DNA of 64,000 nucleotides, taken from the NCBI GenBank assembly GCA_036502085.1, contig DASXZD010000099.1:3733-67732 (forward strand). Direction: 5' to 3'. This document shows, in pieces, positions 43,545-52,482 of this stretch; within the stretch, counting starts at the first letter, position 1; each line of letters starts with the position of its first letter. The translations under genes and the position numbers were made by a program. Under the pieces are notes generated by a model, which was not told the DNA's origin, searched no databases, and saw nothing but the letters and a program-made list of their open reading frames with translations. This stretch comes from PALSA-505 sp036502085 (GTDB lineage: Bacteria; Actinomycetota; Actinomycetes; Streptosporangiales; Streptosporangiaceae).

Positions 43545-43831
43545 GAGTCCTGGCGGACCGTGGCCCACAGCCCGTAGCCGTGCAAGATTTCCACGTCGCG
43601 CTCCATCTCCTCGCGCGCCCCGGCCGCCACGACGGCCTTGCCCTTCTGGTGCACATCGAGCATGAGCTTCTCGGACTTCCGCCGCGAATAGCCGAACACC
43701 TGCTGGAACACGTAAGTCACATACGACATGAGGTTGACCGGGTCGTTCCACACAATGGCGACCCAGGGCATGGCCGTGGTCGCGTCCTGGTCAATCCGCG
43801 GTTCATCCAGCTCAACTGGTGCCACGCTCAC
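43541..43831 (-). CDS. clpS: ATP-dependent Clp protease adaptor ClpS
   Basis: A 96-aa adaptor that delivers N-degron substrates to ClpC/ClpA-ClpP. Signature: PWVAIVWNDPVNLMSYVTYVFQQVFGYSRRKSEKLMLDVHQKGKAVV, and the DNDxxxxxxY-like pocket residue set is in WNDPVN. Divergent from pncB with a short shared promoter interval (43832-43864). Confidence 0.95.
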   Translation of the reverse strand: MSVAPVELDEPRIDQDATTAMPWVAIVWNDPVNLMSYVTYVFQQVFGYSRRKSEKLMLDVHQKGKAVVAAGAREEMERDVEILHGYGLWATVRQDS

Positions 43832-43864
43832 CGGTGCTCACCTCCTATCCGTAGTCTTCCACTC

Positions 43865-45223
43865 GTGAGCCGTACCGAGTCCAGCAAAGCGCACGAGGCC
43901 AGCCAGACCAGCCCTCATCAGACCAGCACCGCGCTGCTGACCGACCAGTACGAGCTGACCATGCTGCAGGCCGCCCTGCACAGCGGCGCGGCCCGCCGCC
44001 GGGCGGTGTTCGAGGTGTTCGCCCGGCACCTGCCGCACGGCCGCAGGTACGGCGTGGTGGCCGGCACCGGGCGGCTGCTCGACGCGCTCGAGCGCTTCCG
44101 GTTCGGAGCCGCCGAGCTGGGATTCCTCCGCGCGGCCGGCGTCGTCAACGAGGCCACGCTCGACTATCTCGAGGACTTCCGCTTCACCGGCGACATCTGG
44201 GGTTACGCCGAAGGCGACTGCTACTTCCCCGGCTCGCCGATCCTCGTCGTGCAGGCGCCGTTCGCCGAAGCCGTCGTGCTCGAAACGCTCGCCCTGTCGA
44301 TACTCAACCACGACTGCGCGATCGCATCGGCCGCCTCCCGGATGGTGACCGCTGCGGGCGGCCGGCCCCTGATCGAGATGGGATCGCGCCGCACGCACGA
44401 ATACGCCGCGGTAGCCAGCGCCAGGGCCGCTTACATCGCCGGCTTCGACACGACATCGAACCTGCAGGCCAGGCAGGATTACGGCGTGCCGAGCGCGGGC
44501 ACGAGCGCGCACGCGTTCACGCTGCTGCACGACAGTGAGCGGCACGCCTTCACCGCCCAGCTGGAGTCGCTCGGCAACGCGACCACGCTGCTGGTCGACA
44601 CCTTCGAGGTGGCCAGGGCGGTGCGCACCGCGGTGGAACTGGCCGGCGGCGAACTCGGCGCCGTCCGGATCGACAGCGGCGACCTGCCCAGCGTCGCCCG
44701 GCAGGTCCGGACACTGCTCGACGAGCTGGGCGCCGCCAAGACCAGGATCGTGCTGACCGGGGACCTCGACGAGTACTCGATCGCCGCGCTCGGCGCGGTT
44801 CCGGTGGACGGCTACGGCGTCGGTACCGCGCTGGTCACCGGCTCGGGTGCGCCGACGGCGGCGCTGGTCTACAAGCTTGTGGCCCGCGCCGACACCGAAG
44901 CCGCCGGGGCCGCGCTCCGCCCGATGGCGAAGCGCTCGGTCGGCAAGCCAGGCCGCGGCGGCCGCAAGTGGGCGGTGCGGCACCGCGACGACCGCGGCAC
45001 GGCGCTCACCGAGCTGATCACCCTCGCCGAACCAGACCTGGGCCCGCACGACCGCCCGCTGCTGCACCCGCTCGTGCGGGGCGGCGAGATCGTCGGCCGG
45101 CGCAGCACGCAGGCGGCCCGCGAGCACCACCGGCGGTCGCTCGCCGAGCTGCCGGCGCACGCCCGGCAGCTGTCCCGCGGCTACCCGGCCATCGCCACCG
45201 TCTTCCAGCCCGACGGCGACTGA
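43865..45223 (+). CDS. pncB: Nicotinate phosphoribosyltransferase
   Basis: A 452-aa NAD-salvage enzyme. It has LLTDQYELTMLQAALHSGAA, FEVFARHLP, FDTTSNLQARQDYGVPSAGTSAHAFTLLHD, RIDSGDLPSVARQVR and VTGSGAPTAALVYKLV. The GTG start lacks a clear ribosome site and may be leaderless; an ORF upstream to 43580 overlaps clpS and is spurious. pncA follows downstream, so both genes recycle nicotinamide. Confidence 0.95.
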   Translation: MSRTESSKAHEASQTSPHQTSTALLTDQYELTMLQAALHSGAARRRAVFEVFARHLPHGRRYGVVAGTGRLLDALERFRFGAAELGFLRAAGVVNEATLDYLEDFRFTGDIWGYAEGDCYFPGSPILVVQAPFAEAVVLETLALSILNHDCAIASAASRMVTAAGGRPLIEMGSRRTHEYAAVASARAAYIAGFDTTSNLQARQDYGVPSAGTSAHAFTLLHDSERHAFTAQLESLGNATTLLVDTFEVARAVRTAVELAGGELGAVRIDSGDLPSVARQVRTLLDELGAAKTRIVLTGDLDEYSIAALGAVPVDGYGVGTALVTGSGAPTAALVYKLVARADTEAAGAALRPMAKRSVGKPGRGGRKWAVRHRDDRGTALTELITLAEPDLGPHDRPLLHPLVRGGEIVGRRSTQAAREHHRRSLAELPAHARQLSRGYPAIATVFQPDGD

Positions 45224-45418
45224 AGGGCGGCCCCCCGCGACGGCTAAAATGCCAGGTCAAACCCCTTTCCTTCCGAACGGTACGCTCCTGAGGCCCTGCT
45301 TTGCCAGCGAAACATATCCGGGAGCTAATCGCCGGCCTGCGCGATCTCTGCCAAGACCGGGCGGGCTGACCGGCGCTTTCGGGCCGACCGGCGCTTTGCG
45401 GACGGTACGGTCGGGGAC

Positions 45419-45979
45419 ATGCACGCGCTCATCATCGTTGACGTCCAGAATGACTTCTGCGAGGGCGGCTCACTGGCCGTCCAGGGCGGCGCCGAGGTGG
45501 CCCGCGCGATCAGCTCGTACCTGACCGCTACCGACGGCGAGTACGACCGGATCGTCGCCACCCGCGATCATCACGTCAATCCCGGCGGGCACTTCTCCGA
45601 TCACCCGGACTACGCCGACTCCTGGCCGCCGCATTGCGTCGCGGGCACGCCAGGCGAGGAGTTTCATCCCAGCCTGGACACCACGCTGATCGAAGAGGTG
45701 TTCAGCAAGGGCAACTACGCCGCCGCCTACAGCGGGTTCGAGGGGCTCAGCAGCACCGGAGCCAAGCTGGCCGACTGGCTGCGCGGCCGCGGCATCACCG
45801 ACGTCGACATCGCCGGCCTCGCGACCGACTACTGCGTGCGCGCCACCGCAGCCGACGCGGCCGCCGCCGGATTCGGCACCAGGGTGCTGCTCGACCTGAC
45901 CGCCGGCGTCGCCCCCGACACCACCCGCCAGGCCCTAGCCGACCTGACCGCCGCCGGAATCACCGTGACCAACTCCTAG
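45419..45979 (+). CDS. pncA: Nicotinamidase/pyrazinamidase
   Basis: A 186-aa isochorismatase-fold hydrolase turning nicotinamide into nicotinate. The catalytic triad is Asp8, Lys97 and Cys139 (GLATDYCVRAT). Metal ligands are Asp50, His52, His58 and His72. It is 195 bp after pncB, which uses its product. Confidence 0.97.
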   Translation: MHALIIVDVQNDFCEGGSLAVQGGAEVARAISSYLTATDGEYDRIVATRDHHVNPGGHFSDHPDYADSWPPHCVAGTPGEEFHPSLDTTLIEEVFSKGNYAAAYSGFEGLSSTGAKLADWLRGRGITDVDIAGLATDYCVRATAADAAAAGFGTRVLLDLTAGVAPDTTRQALADLTAAGITVTNS

Positions 45980-46110
45980 CGCCTTCGCCTTCCCGGCCCC
46001 GCTCCCCTGCGGCAAGGGAACCAAAGCGCACATCGACTCCCACCGATGGCACCCAAAGCCCACATCGACCACCCGGGGCGCTACGGGCGGGCCGGGGGGC
46101 CAGCGGGGCG

Positions 46111-46374
46111 TTAGTGAGTGGGGAGCGACTCGTAGATCTTCTTGCAGTCGGGGCAGACGGGGAAGCGCTTGGGATCCCGGGTGGGCACCCAGACCTTGCC
46201 GCAGAGGGCCACGACGGGGTTGCCGCTCACCGCGCTGTCCACGATCTTGGTCTTGTCGACGTAGTGGGCGAACCGCTCGTGATCGCCGTCGCCGTTCGAG
46301 AGATCCGGCCGGACGTCGGTTTCGGTGCCGGCACCGGTGCGGGTGTCGGGGAGGACTTCTGGGCTCACGCGCAC
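46111..46374 (-). CDS. DUF3039 protein
   Basis: An 87-aa protein with FAHYVDKTKIVDSAVSGNPVVALCGKVWVPTRDPKRFPVCPDCKKIYESL. The CxxC (CPDC) plus an earlier Cys suggest a small zinc-ribbon. Highly conserved in actinobacteria; function unknown. Convergent with pncA. Confidence 0.9.
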   Translation of the reverse strand: MRVSPEVLPDTRTGAGTETDVRPDLSNGDGDHERFAHYVDKTKIVDSAVSGNPVVALCGKVWVPTRDPKRFPVCPDCKKIYESLPTH

Positions 46375-46500
46375 CGATTCTACGCGATCCGCGACGGCCC
46401 GCGACGGGCACGTCCGATCGGGGAAGTGGCGGCGAGCGTGCGGCTGGCGGCTCGGGCGCGGGGCTCGGGGCCCGGGCGCAGGCGCGGGAGGCGAGCCGCC

Positions 46501-47076
46501 TCAGTTGAGGCGGGGGTCGTCTGGGTAGGTGGAGACGAGCGCGAGCTCGCCGCCCTGGCGGCGCAGGACGGACTGCCACAGCCGCTTCGGATCCGTCATG
46601 AACGGATCGGCCGGCTCGGCGGGCAGCACGTACCAGGCGCCCTCGTCGATCTCCGCCTGCAGCTGCCCGCTGCCCCAGCCCGCGTAGCCGGCGAACACCC
46701 GCAGCGACGTGATCTCGGCTGCCAGCACCTCCGGCGGCGCCTCCAGGTCGACGAGCCCGATCCGCGACATTCCGGGGACGCTGTCCAGCGGGCGCCAGCC
46801 GAGCGGCTCGCCGCTGCCGCGGGCCAGCGCGAGGGCGAGCGCGCTGGTCGGCGAGACCGGGCCGCCGGTGAACACCACGGACGGGCCGGTCGCGAGGTCG
46901 GTCCACGGCTCGAGCACCTGCTGGACGGACACCTCGGTCGGCCGGTTCAGCACCACGCCGAGGGTGCCCTCGTCGGGCTCGTGCTCGACGACGAGAACGA
47001 CCGTGCGCCGGAAGTTCGGGTCGCCGAGCAGAGGCGTGGCGACGAGCAGCTCCCCCGCCCTGGCTGCATCCTGCAT
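46501..47076 (-). CDS. YqgE/AlgH family protein
   Basis: A 191-aa UPF0301 protein: GELLVATPLLGDPNFRRTVVLVVEHEPDEGTLGVVLNRPTE, VVFTGGPVSPTSAL, VFAGYAGWGSGQLQAEIDEGAWYVLPA. Widespread and of uncertain function. It lies just downstream of the malic enzyme gene on the same strand. Confidence 0.93.
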   Translation of the reverse strand: MQDAARAGELLVATPLLGDPNFRRTVVLVVEHEPDEGTLGVVLNRPTEVSVQQVLEPWTDLATGPSVVFTGGPVSPTSALALALARGSGEPLGWRPLDSVPGMSRIGLVDLEAPPEVLAAEITSLRVFAGYAGWGSGQLQAEIDEGAWYVLPAEPADPFMTDPKRLWQSVLRRQGGELALVSTYPDDPRLN

Positions 47077-47090
47077 GCCACCATCATGGG

Positions 47091-48497
47091 TCAGGATGCG
47101 ACTCCTTGCCCCCTTGCGTCGGCTTCCGTACGGACCGCCGCGGCGACGGCCGACGCTACATCCGGGTGGAAAACGGAGGGGATGATGTAGTTTGGCCCGA
47201 GTTCGTCGGTGGCGACCACGCCGGCCAGGGCCCGCGCGGCGGCGACCAGCATGCGGTCGGTCACGGTCCGGCTCTGCGCGTCGAGCAGCCCGCGGAATAC
47301 GCCGGGGAAAGCCAGCACGTTGTTGATCTGGTTGGGGTAGTCGCTGCGGCCGGTGGCGACCACGGCGGCGTGCTCGCGAGCGGCCTCGGGGTCGACCTCG
47401 GGATCCGGGTTGGCCAGCGCGAACACGATCCCGCGGCTGTTCATGGCGGCGATGTCGCCCCCGGTCAGGATGCCCGGCACGGAGAGCCCGATGAACACGT
47501 CGGCGCCGTGCAGCGCCCCGGGCAGGTCACCGGCGTAACCGGCCGGGTTGGTGTTCTCCGCCACCCACCGCAGGCTGCCGTCCAGGCCGGGCCGGCCGGC
47601 GTGCACGGCGCCCCTGTCGTCGCAGACGATCACGTCTTTCGCGCCGGACAGCAGCAGCAGCCGCAGCACGGCGGTGCCCGCCGCGCCCGCGCCGGCCATC
47701 GCGATCTTGACCGCGCTCATCTGCTTGCCCACCACGCGCAGCGCGTTGGTGAGCGCGGCGAGCACGACAATCGCGGTGCCGTGCTGGTCGTCGTGGAAGA
47801 CCGGGATGTCGAGCAGGTCGCGCAGCCTGCGCTCCACCTCGAAGCAGCGCGGCGCGCTGATGTCCTCCAGGTTGATGCCGCCCCAGCCGGGCGCGATGAG
47901 CTGCACGGCCCGGACGATCTCGTCGGTGTCCTGGGTGTCCAGGCAGATCGGCCAGGCGTCGATGCCGGCGAACCGCTTGAACAGCGCGGCCTTGCCCTCC
48001 ATCACCGGCATCGCGGCGTACGGGCCGATGTTGCCCAGGCCGAGCACCGCGGAGCCATCGGTCACCACCGCGACGCTGTTGCGCTTGACCGTGAGCCGGC
48101 GGACGTCGTCCGGGTTGGCCGCGATGGCCAGCGAGACCCTGGCCACGCCGGGGGTGTAGGCCATGGACAGCTCGTCCCTGGTGCGCAGCGGCACCTTGGG
48201 CTGCATCTCGATCTTCCCGCCGAGGTGCATGAGAAAGGTGCGGTCGCTTACCTTGCGCAGCGTGACTCCGGGGACGGCGCGCAGCGCCGTCACGATCTGC
48301 TCGGCGTGCTCGCTGTCGCGTGCCGCGCAGGTCACGTCCACCGTGAGCCGCCCGGCGCCGGCCGGGCTGACGTCCAGCGCGGTGACCATGCCGCCGGTCT
48401 GCTCGACCACCCGGGTGAGCTCGCTGGCCGCCTGGCCGTACGAGGCAACCTCCAGCCGCACGGTGATCGAATACGACACGCTCGGCATCGTGGTCAT
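47091..48497 (-). CDS. NAD(P)-dependent malic enzyme with N-terminal ACT domain
   Basis: A 468-aa enzyme converting malate to pyruvate and CO2. An ACT regulatory domain (about 6-80, SITVRLEVASYGQAASELTRVVEQTGG) precedes the catalytic part: the KVPLRTRDELSMAYTPGVARV segment, GWGGINLEDISAPRCFEVE and the Rossmann motif MAGAGAAGTAV. ATG 48497 follows GAGAGGGCG; the longer frame upstream overlaps the divergent MarR gene and is spurious. Confidence 0.93.
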   Translation of the reverse strand: MTTMPSVSYSITVRLEVASYGQAASELTRVVEQTGGMVTALDVSPAGAGRLTVDVTCAARDSEHAEQIVTALRAVPGVTLRKVSDRTFLMHLGGKIEMQPKVPLRTRDELSMAYTPGVARVSLAIAANPDDVRRLTVKRNSVAVVTDGSAVLGLGNIGPYAAMPVMEGKAALFKRFAGIDAWPICLDTQDTDEIVRAVQLIAPGWGGINLEDISAPRCFEVERRLRDLLDIPVFHDDQHGTAIVVLAALTNALRVVGKQMSAVKIAMAGAGAAGTAVLRLLLLSGAKDVIVCDDRGAVHAGRPGLDGSLRWVAENTNPAGYAGDLPGALHGADVFIGLSVPGILTGGDIAAMNSRGIVFALANPDPEVDPEAAREHAAVVATGRSDYPNQINNVLAFPGVFRGLLDAQSRTVTDRMLVAAARALAGVVATDELGPNYIIPSVFHPDVASAVAAAVRTEADARGQGVAS

Positions 48498-48590
48498 GTC
48501 GCCCGCCCTCTCGTGCCCTGCGGGCACCATCGCCCGGTTGCAGACATGGTGCCGCATGCTGCCGTCAGGTGATCCCAGTACCCTGCAAGG

Positions 48591-49109
48591 GTGGCATACG
48601 CAGGCACGGGCGGAACCCCGACGGCGCAGGACAGCGCGCCGGCGGCCAGGCCAGCCAGCCCGGTCGGCGGCCCCGGTGACCTGCCGCTGATCGACGCGGC
48701 GCGGCTGCGGCTGGCGATCGGCCGGCTGTCCCGGACGCTGCGCCGGCATCAGCTGGCCGGGCTGACCCCGACGCAGGTCGCCGCGCTCGCGACCGTGGAC
48801 CGTACCGGGCCGCTGCGGCTGAGCGACCTCGCGGCGGCCGAGGGCATCGCCCCGTCCACGCTGACCAGGCTGGTGGCCGCGCTCGAGGAGCGTGACTACG
48901 TGCAGCGCCGTGCGGTGGCCGGCGACGCCCGGGCCAGCGAGCTGGCCGTTACGGCCCTGGGCCGGGACGTACTCGCCCGGATCCGGCAGGAGAGCACGAC
49001 CGCGCTGGCCGGCAGCCTGGCCCTGCTCGAGCCGGATCAGATCGCCGCGCTGGCCGCCGCGCTGCCCGCGCTCGAGCAGCTAGCCGGCGTCGGCCAGGGC
49101 GACCGCTAG
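48591..49109 (+). CDS. MarR-family transcriptional regulator
   Basis: A 172-aa regulator from GTG 48591, with an Ala/Pro-rich N-terminal extension (about 1-30). The winged helix spans about 60-125 (LTPTQVAALATVDRTGPLRLSDLAAAEGIAPSTLTRLVAALEERDYVQRR). Divergent from the malic enzyme gene. Ligand unknown. Confidence 0.88.
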   Translation: MAYAGTGGTPTAQDSAPAARPASPVGGPGDLPLIDAARLRLAIGRLSRTLRRHQLAGLTPTQVAALATVDRTGPLRLSDLAAAEGIAPSTLTRLVAALEERDYVQRRAVAGDARASELAVTALGRDVLARIRQESTTALAGSLALLEPDQIAALAAALPALEQLAGVGQGDR

Positions 49110-49118
49110 CGAAGCAGG

Positions 49119-50099
49119 CTAGAAGAGCAGGCTGGACAGGGTGCCCCGCGCCTTGGTGACCCGCGGATCCCGGGGCGGGAAGATGTCGAACAGGCTGATC
49201 AGGTGGAGCCTGGCCTGGTCGCGCTGCTCCCCGCTGGTCCGCCGGACCGTGCCGAGCAGCCGGTCGAACGCCTCGTCGATCTTGCCCACGGCCAGGTCGA
49301 GGTCGGCCACCCGGCACTGTGCTTCCACGTCATCGGGATGCTCGGCGGCGGCCCGGCGCACCTGCGCCTGGTCGTAGCCGTTGACCCGCCGGATCAGGTC
49401 CACCTGGGCGAGCCCGAGCTTGGCCACCGGGTCGTCCGGCGAGGAGGCGAGCGCCTGCTCGAAGGCGGCGGCCGCGCCGTCGAGGTCACCGCGCTCCATC
49501 GCCTGCTGCGCCGCCTCGTAAGCAGGGTGCGCACCCTGCTGCGGGCCGGCCGCGGCCTCCTGCGCCGGACCGGCGGCATCCTCGGCGGCCGAGCTGGCCG
49601 GATCCGCCGGGCCGCCGTCACCGGCCGGCTGGACCCCGAGCTGGGCGGCGGCGGCCATCACCTGGCCGAGCCACTCGCGCACCTGCGCCTCGGGCAGCGC
49701 GCCGAGGAAGCCGTCCACCATCTGGCCGCCGACCACGGCGATGACCATCGGGATGCTCTGCACGCGGAGCGCGGCGCTCAGCTGCGGGCTGGCGTCGACG
49801 TCCACCTTGGCCAGCACCCACTGCCCCGCCGCCTCGGCGGCGAGCTTCTCCAGCACCGGGCTGAGCTGCTTGCACGGCTCGCACCACTCCGCCCACAGGT
49901 CCACGATCACGGGCACCGAGCGCGACCGCTCGACGACATCGACCGCGAACGTCTCGTCAGAGGCATCGAGCACGCTGGCGCCCGCGCCCGGCGCGGGCGT
50001 CCCGTCTGCGCGCTCGGCCTGCTGCTGCATGCGCTTGGCGGCGGCCTGGCGGGCGCCGAGATCGGCGGCGCCATAGAGGGAGAATTGCTGCGGCTGCAT
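49119..50099 (-). CDS. Thioredoxin-TPR chaperone-like protein (CnoX/YbbN type)
   Basis: A 326-aa protein. The thioredoxin domain (about 40-155) has WAEWCEPCK with Cys73 and Cys76. An Ala/Gln/Pro-rich linker leads to TPR-like repeats (about 205-300: AYEAAQQAMERGDLDGAAAAFEQALASSPDDP and later). This architecture matches CnoX, a holdase for oxidised proteins; in actinobacteria the CXXC is often retained. ATG 50099 has AGGAT upstream. Confidence 0.9.
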   Translation of the reverse strand: MQPQQFSLYGAADLGARQAAAKRMQQQAERADGTPAPGAGASVLDASDETFAVDVVERSRSVPVIVDLWAEWCEPCKQLSPVLEKLAAEAAGQWVLAKVDVDASPQLSAALRVQSIPMVIAVVGGQMVDGFLGALPEAQVREWLGQVMAAAAQLGVQPAGDGGPADPASSAAEDAAGPAQEAAAGPQQGAHPAYEAAQQAMERGDLDGAAAAFEQALASSPDDPVAKLGLAQVDLIRRVNGYDQAQVRRAAAEHPDDVEAQCRVADLDLAVGKIDEAFDRLLGTVRRTSGEQRDQARLHLISLFDIFPPRDPRVTKARGTLSSLLF

Positions 50100-50491
50100 G
50101 CCTTTATCCTGCCTCATGCCCGCCGGTCATGCGGCAGCGGCCGACCGCTCACCCGGCATCGCCGGGCGACCACGCTGCGCGGTGCGGGCATGGCGGCACG
50201 CCCGGCTCTGCCCGTTCGGAAAAAAGAAAGATCACGGTGAGCAGCAGGGTCACGGCGATCCGCCAGAAAATTACCCCAACCAAACGCACACCCGGCCAGT
50301 CTCAACATGCGTACGGGCGGCACGGGGGTTCGCCCGGACACCGTGGCCCTGTCATGCGGCAGAATGTAGTGGGGAAGCCCGTGAGCTGTTACCTGAACGA
50401 AGCTGACCGTGGGTCGGCCCATGGCGGCGTCCTGGTCATGCTGGAGCAGCGGATCGCGCCCCGCACGGTGAGTACCAGCAGGGGAGAATCC
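50100..50491. other. Intergenic region before the ECF sigma gene
   Basis: No supported gene. An open frame runs through it, but composition and lack of homology argue against coding upstream of 50492. A CAGAAT near 50357-50362 could be a -10. It probably holds the divergent promoters of the CnoX-like and sigma factor genes. Confidence 0.35.
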
Positions 50492-50989
50492 GTGGGCCGG
50501 TTCCTGGGCACCGACGCCGTGGCGGCGGAGGAGCTGTTCAACAGCAGCTATCCCCGGCTGGCAGGATGGGTCCGGCGGCTGGTCCACGACGACGACACCG
50601 CGCACGAGATCGCATCGGAGGCGTTCACCCGGCTGCTCGCCCGGTGGTCCTCCCTCGACAACCCGCAGAGCTATCTCTACATGATCGCGACGAACCTGAT
50701 CAGGGACCACTGGCGCAAGGCGGAACGGGAGCGCCGGGCGATGCGCACCGTCACGGCGGGCGCGGCCGGCGACAGCACCCCGTCGCCGGCCGACGACGTG
50801 GACGTGCGCGAGCTGATCGCGGGGCTGCCGGCCCGGCTGCGCAGCGCGTTCCTGCTGCACTATTACGCGGGGTTCCCGATCCGCGAGGTTGCGGTGATGC
50901 TCGGGCGGCCGGAAGGGACGGTCAAGGCGGATCTGTTCCAGGCCCGGGCGAAACTGCGGGCCAGCATCGGGGGTGCGGCACGTGACTGA
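50492..50989 (+). CDS. RNA polymerase ECF-type sigma factor
   Basis: A 165-aa sigma70-family factor. Region 2 is FNSSYPRLAGWVRRLVHDDDTAHEIASEAFTRLLARWSSLDNPQSYLYMIATNLIRDHWRK. Region 4 is LPARLRSAFLLHYYAGFPIREVAVMLGRPEGTVKADLFQARAKLR. The GTG at 50492 has AGGGGAG five bases upstream; earlier starts lack such a site. It overlaps the next gene, whose N-terminus is cytoplasmic and may be the cognate regulator. Confidence 0.9.
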   Translation: MGRFLGTDAVAAEELFNSSYPRLAGWVRRLVHDDDTAHEIASEAFTRLLARWSSLDNPQSYLYMIATNLIRDHWRKAERERRAMRTVTAGAAGDSTPSPADDVDVRELIAGLPARLRSAFLLHYYAGFPIREVAVMLGRPEGTVKADLFQARAKLRASIGGAARD

Positions 50990-52406
50990 ACCCCGCGACG
51001 ACCTCGACATCTGGCTGCACACCGACGTGAACCCGCTCCCGCCGCCGCCGGGCACGTTCGAGCTGATCCGCAAGCGCGCACGGCGGCGCAAGGTCCGCCG
51101 CGCCACGGTCTCCGCCGCGTCGGCCGGCGCCGCCGCGGCGGTGATCGTGACCGCGATCGTAGCGCTGCCCAAAGTCATGCCGTCGGTGCTGCACCAGCAC
51201 CCGACCGGCAACAGCGCGCTGGCGGACAACTCTCCGTCCGGCCCGAGCCGCTCGATGGCGGGGTCGCCCACACCGCTCAGCAGCGGCAGCCAGAGCGCCT
51301 CGCTGCCCGTGCTGCCGCCGGTGCCCGCGCACTTCGAGCCGACCTCGGCCACGTTCGTCGGGCTGAAGACCGGCTGGGTAATCGGCCAGGCCGGCACGCC
51401 CGGCGCCTGCTACACGCAGTACTGCACGTCGATCGCGCGGACCGACAACACCGGCGCCTCCTGGTACGGCGTGCCCGCGCCGGCCACCGGCGCGCCGGAC
51501 GGATCGACCGGCGTCGGCCAGATTCGCTTCCTCAACCTGGACAACGGCTGGGCGTTCGGCCCAGAGCTGTGGGCGACGCACGATGGCGGCCACAGCTGGA
51601 CGAAGATCTCCACCGGCTCGCTGCGGGTGCTGAGCCTGGAGACCGGCGGCAGCGAGGCGTTCGCCGTGCTCGGCCAGGGCTGCACCGGCGCCGGGTCCGA
51701 CTTCGCCGCCGGGTGCGGCCAGTACTTCCTGTGGTCCTCGCCCGCGGACAGCGACGACTGGGCGCCGGTGCCGAGCCTGCCCGGGTTCACCGCCGCGGAT
51801 CCGGCGGCCGGCTCGGCGACCGTCGTGCTCAGCAACGGCGTCGGGTACTTCTACACCCCGGCCGGCCTGCTGGAGAGCGGCCCGACCGGCGGCCCGGCCG
51901 GCGGCCCGGCCGGGGGTCCGGCTGGGGGCAGCGGGGCGTGGACCCAGGTCAGCGCCACCGCGCTGCCGTGCCTGCCGGGTGCGGCGCAGCCGGGCGGGCG
52001 GCCTTCGGCGGGGCAGCTCGCCGCGACCACGCCGGGCAACCTGGCGCTCGCCTGCCCCGACTCCCAGGGGACCGGGTCGGCCCTGCGGGACATCATCTAC
52101 ACGTCGGTGAACGGCGGGCAGAGCTGGCAGCAGCGAGGCACGGTCAGGCTAGGTGCCGCCGCGTACTCGCTGGCCGCGGCGAGCGGCGGCGGGCTGGTGC
52201 TCGGCACCGGAGCGGGCATCTACTACTCATCCGACTACGGCGCCAGCTGGCATCAGACGCTGACGGCGGTGTCCGGCGGGTTCAGCTACGTCGGCATGAC
52301 CAGCCCGGCGCAGGGCGTCACGGTGCCCGCGCAGCCGCAGCAGCAGGCGATCTGGTTCACGCTGGACGGCGGGCAGCAGTGGCTGGTGTCAGCGATCAGG
52401 AACTGA
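50982..52406 (+). CDS. Single-TM protein with extracytoplasmic beta-propeller-like domain
   Basis: A 474-aa protein. A charged cytoplasmic N-terminus (RKRARRRKVRR) precedes one TM segment (about 41-65). A Ser/Pro linker leads to BNR/Ycf48-like repeats with Asp-box-like motifs: ARTDNTGASWYG, WATHDGGHSWTK, YTSVNGGQSWQQ, YYSSDYGASWHQ and WFTLDGGQQWLV. The GTG start overlaps the sigma factor by 8 bp, so the pair is translationally coupled. No canonical anti-sigma zinc or asiatherin-like motif is seen; a membrane-bound regulator or sensor of the sigma factor is plausible. Confidence 0.75.
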   Translation: MTEPRDDLDIWLHTDVNPLPPPPGTFELIRKRARRRKVRRATVSAASAGAAAAVIVTAIVALPKVMPSVLHQHPTGNSALADNSPSGPSRSMAGSPTPLSSGSQSASLPVLPPVPAHFEPTSATFVGLKTGWVIGQAGTPGACYTQYCTSIARTDNTGASWYGVPAPATGAPDGSTGVGQIRFLNLDNGWAFGPELWATHDGGHSWTKISTGSLRVLSLETGGSEAFAVLGQGCTGAGSDFAAGCGQYFLWSSPADSDDWAPVPSLPGFTAADPAAGSATVVLSNGVGYFYTPAGLLESGPTGGPAGGPAGGPAGGSGAWTQVSATALPCLPGAAQPGGRPSAGQLAATTPGNLALACPDSQGTGSALRDIIYTSVNGGQSWQQRGTVRLGAAAYSLAAASGGGLVLGTGAGIYYSSDYGASWHQTLTAVSGGFSYVGMTSPAQGVTVPAQPQQQAIWFTLDGGQQWLVSAIRN

Positions 52407-52482
52407 CCGCGTCCCGGTTCGGGCGGGCGCGGCGGCGGCACGGCGGCGGCGCGGTAATCCTGGCTGCCGTAGGCTGATCATC

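Noticed and set aside
50129..50491. N-terminal extension of the sigma factor frame
   Set aside because: The open frame continues upstream, but GTG 50492 has a strong AGGGGAG site and gives a normal ECF length; the extension has no sigma homology.
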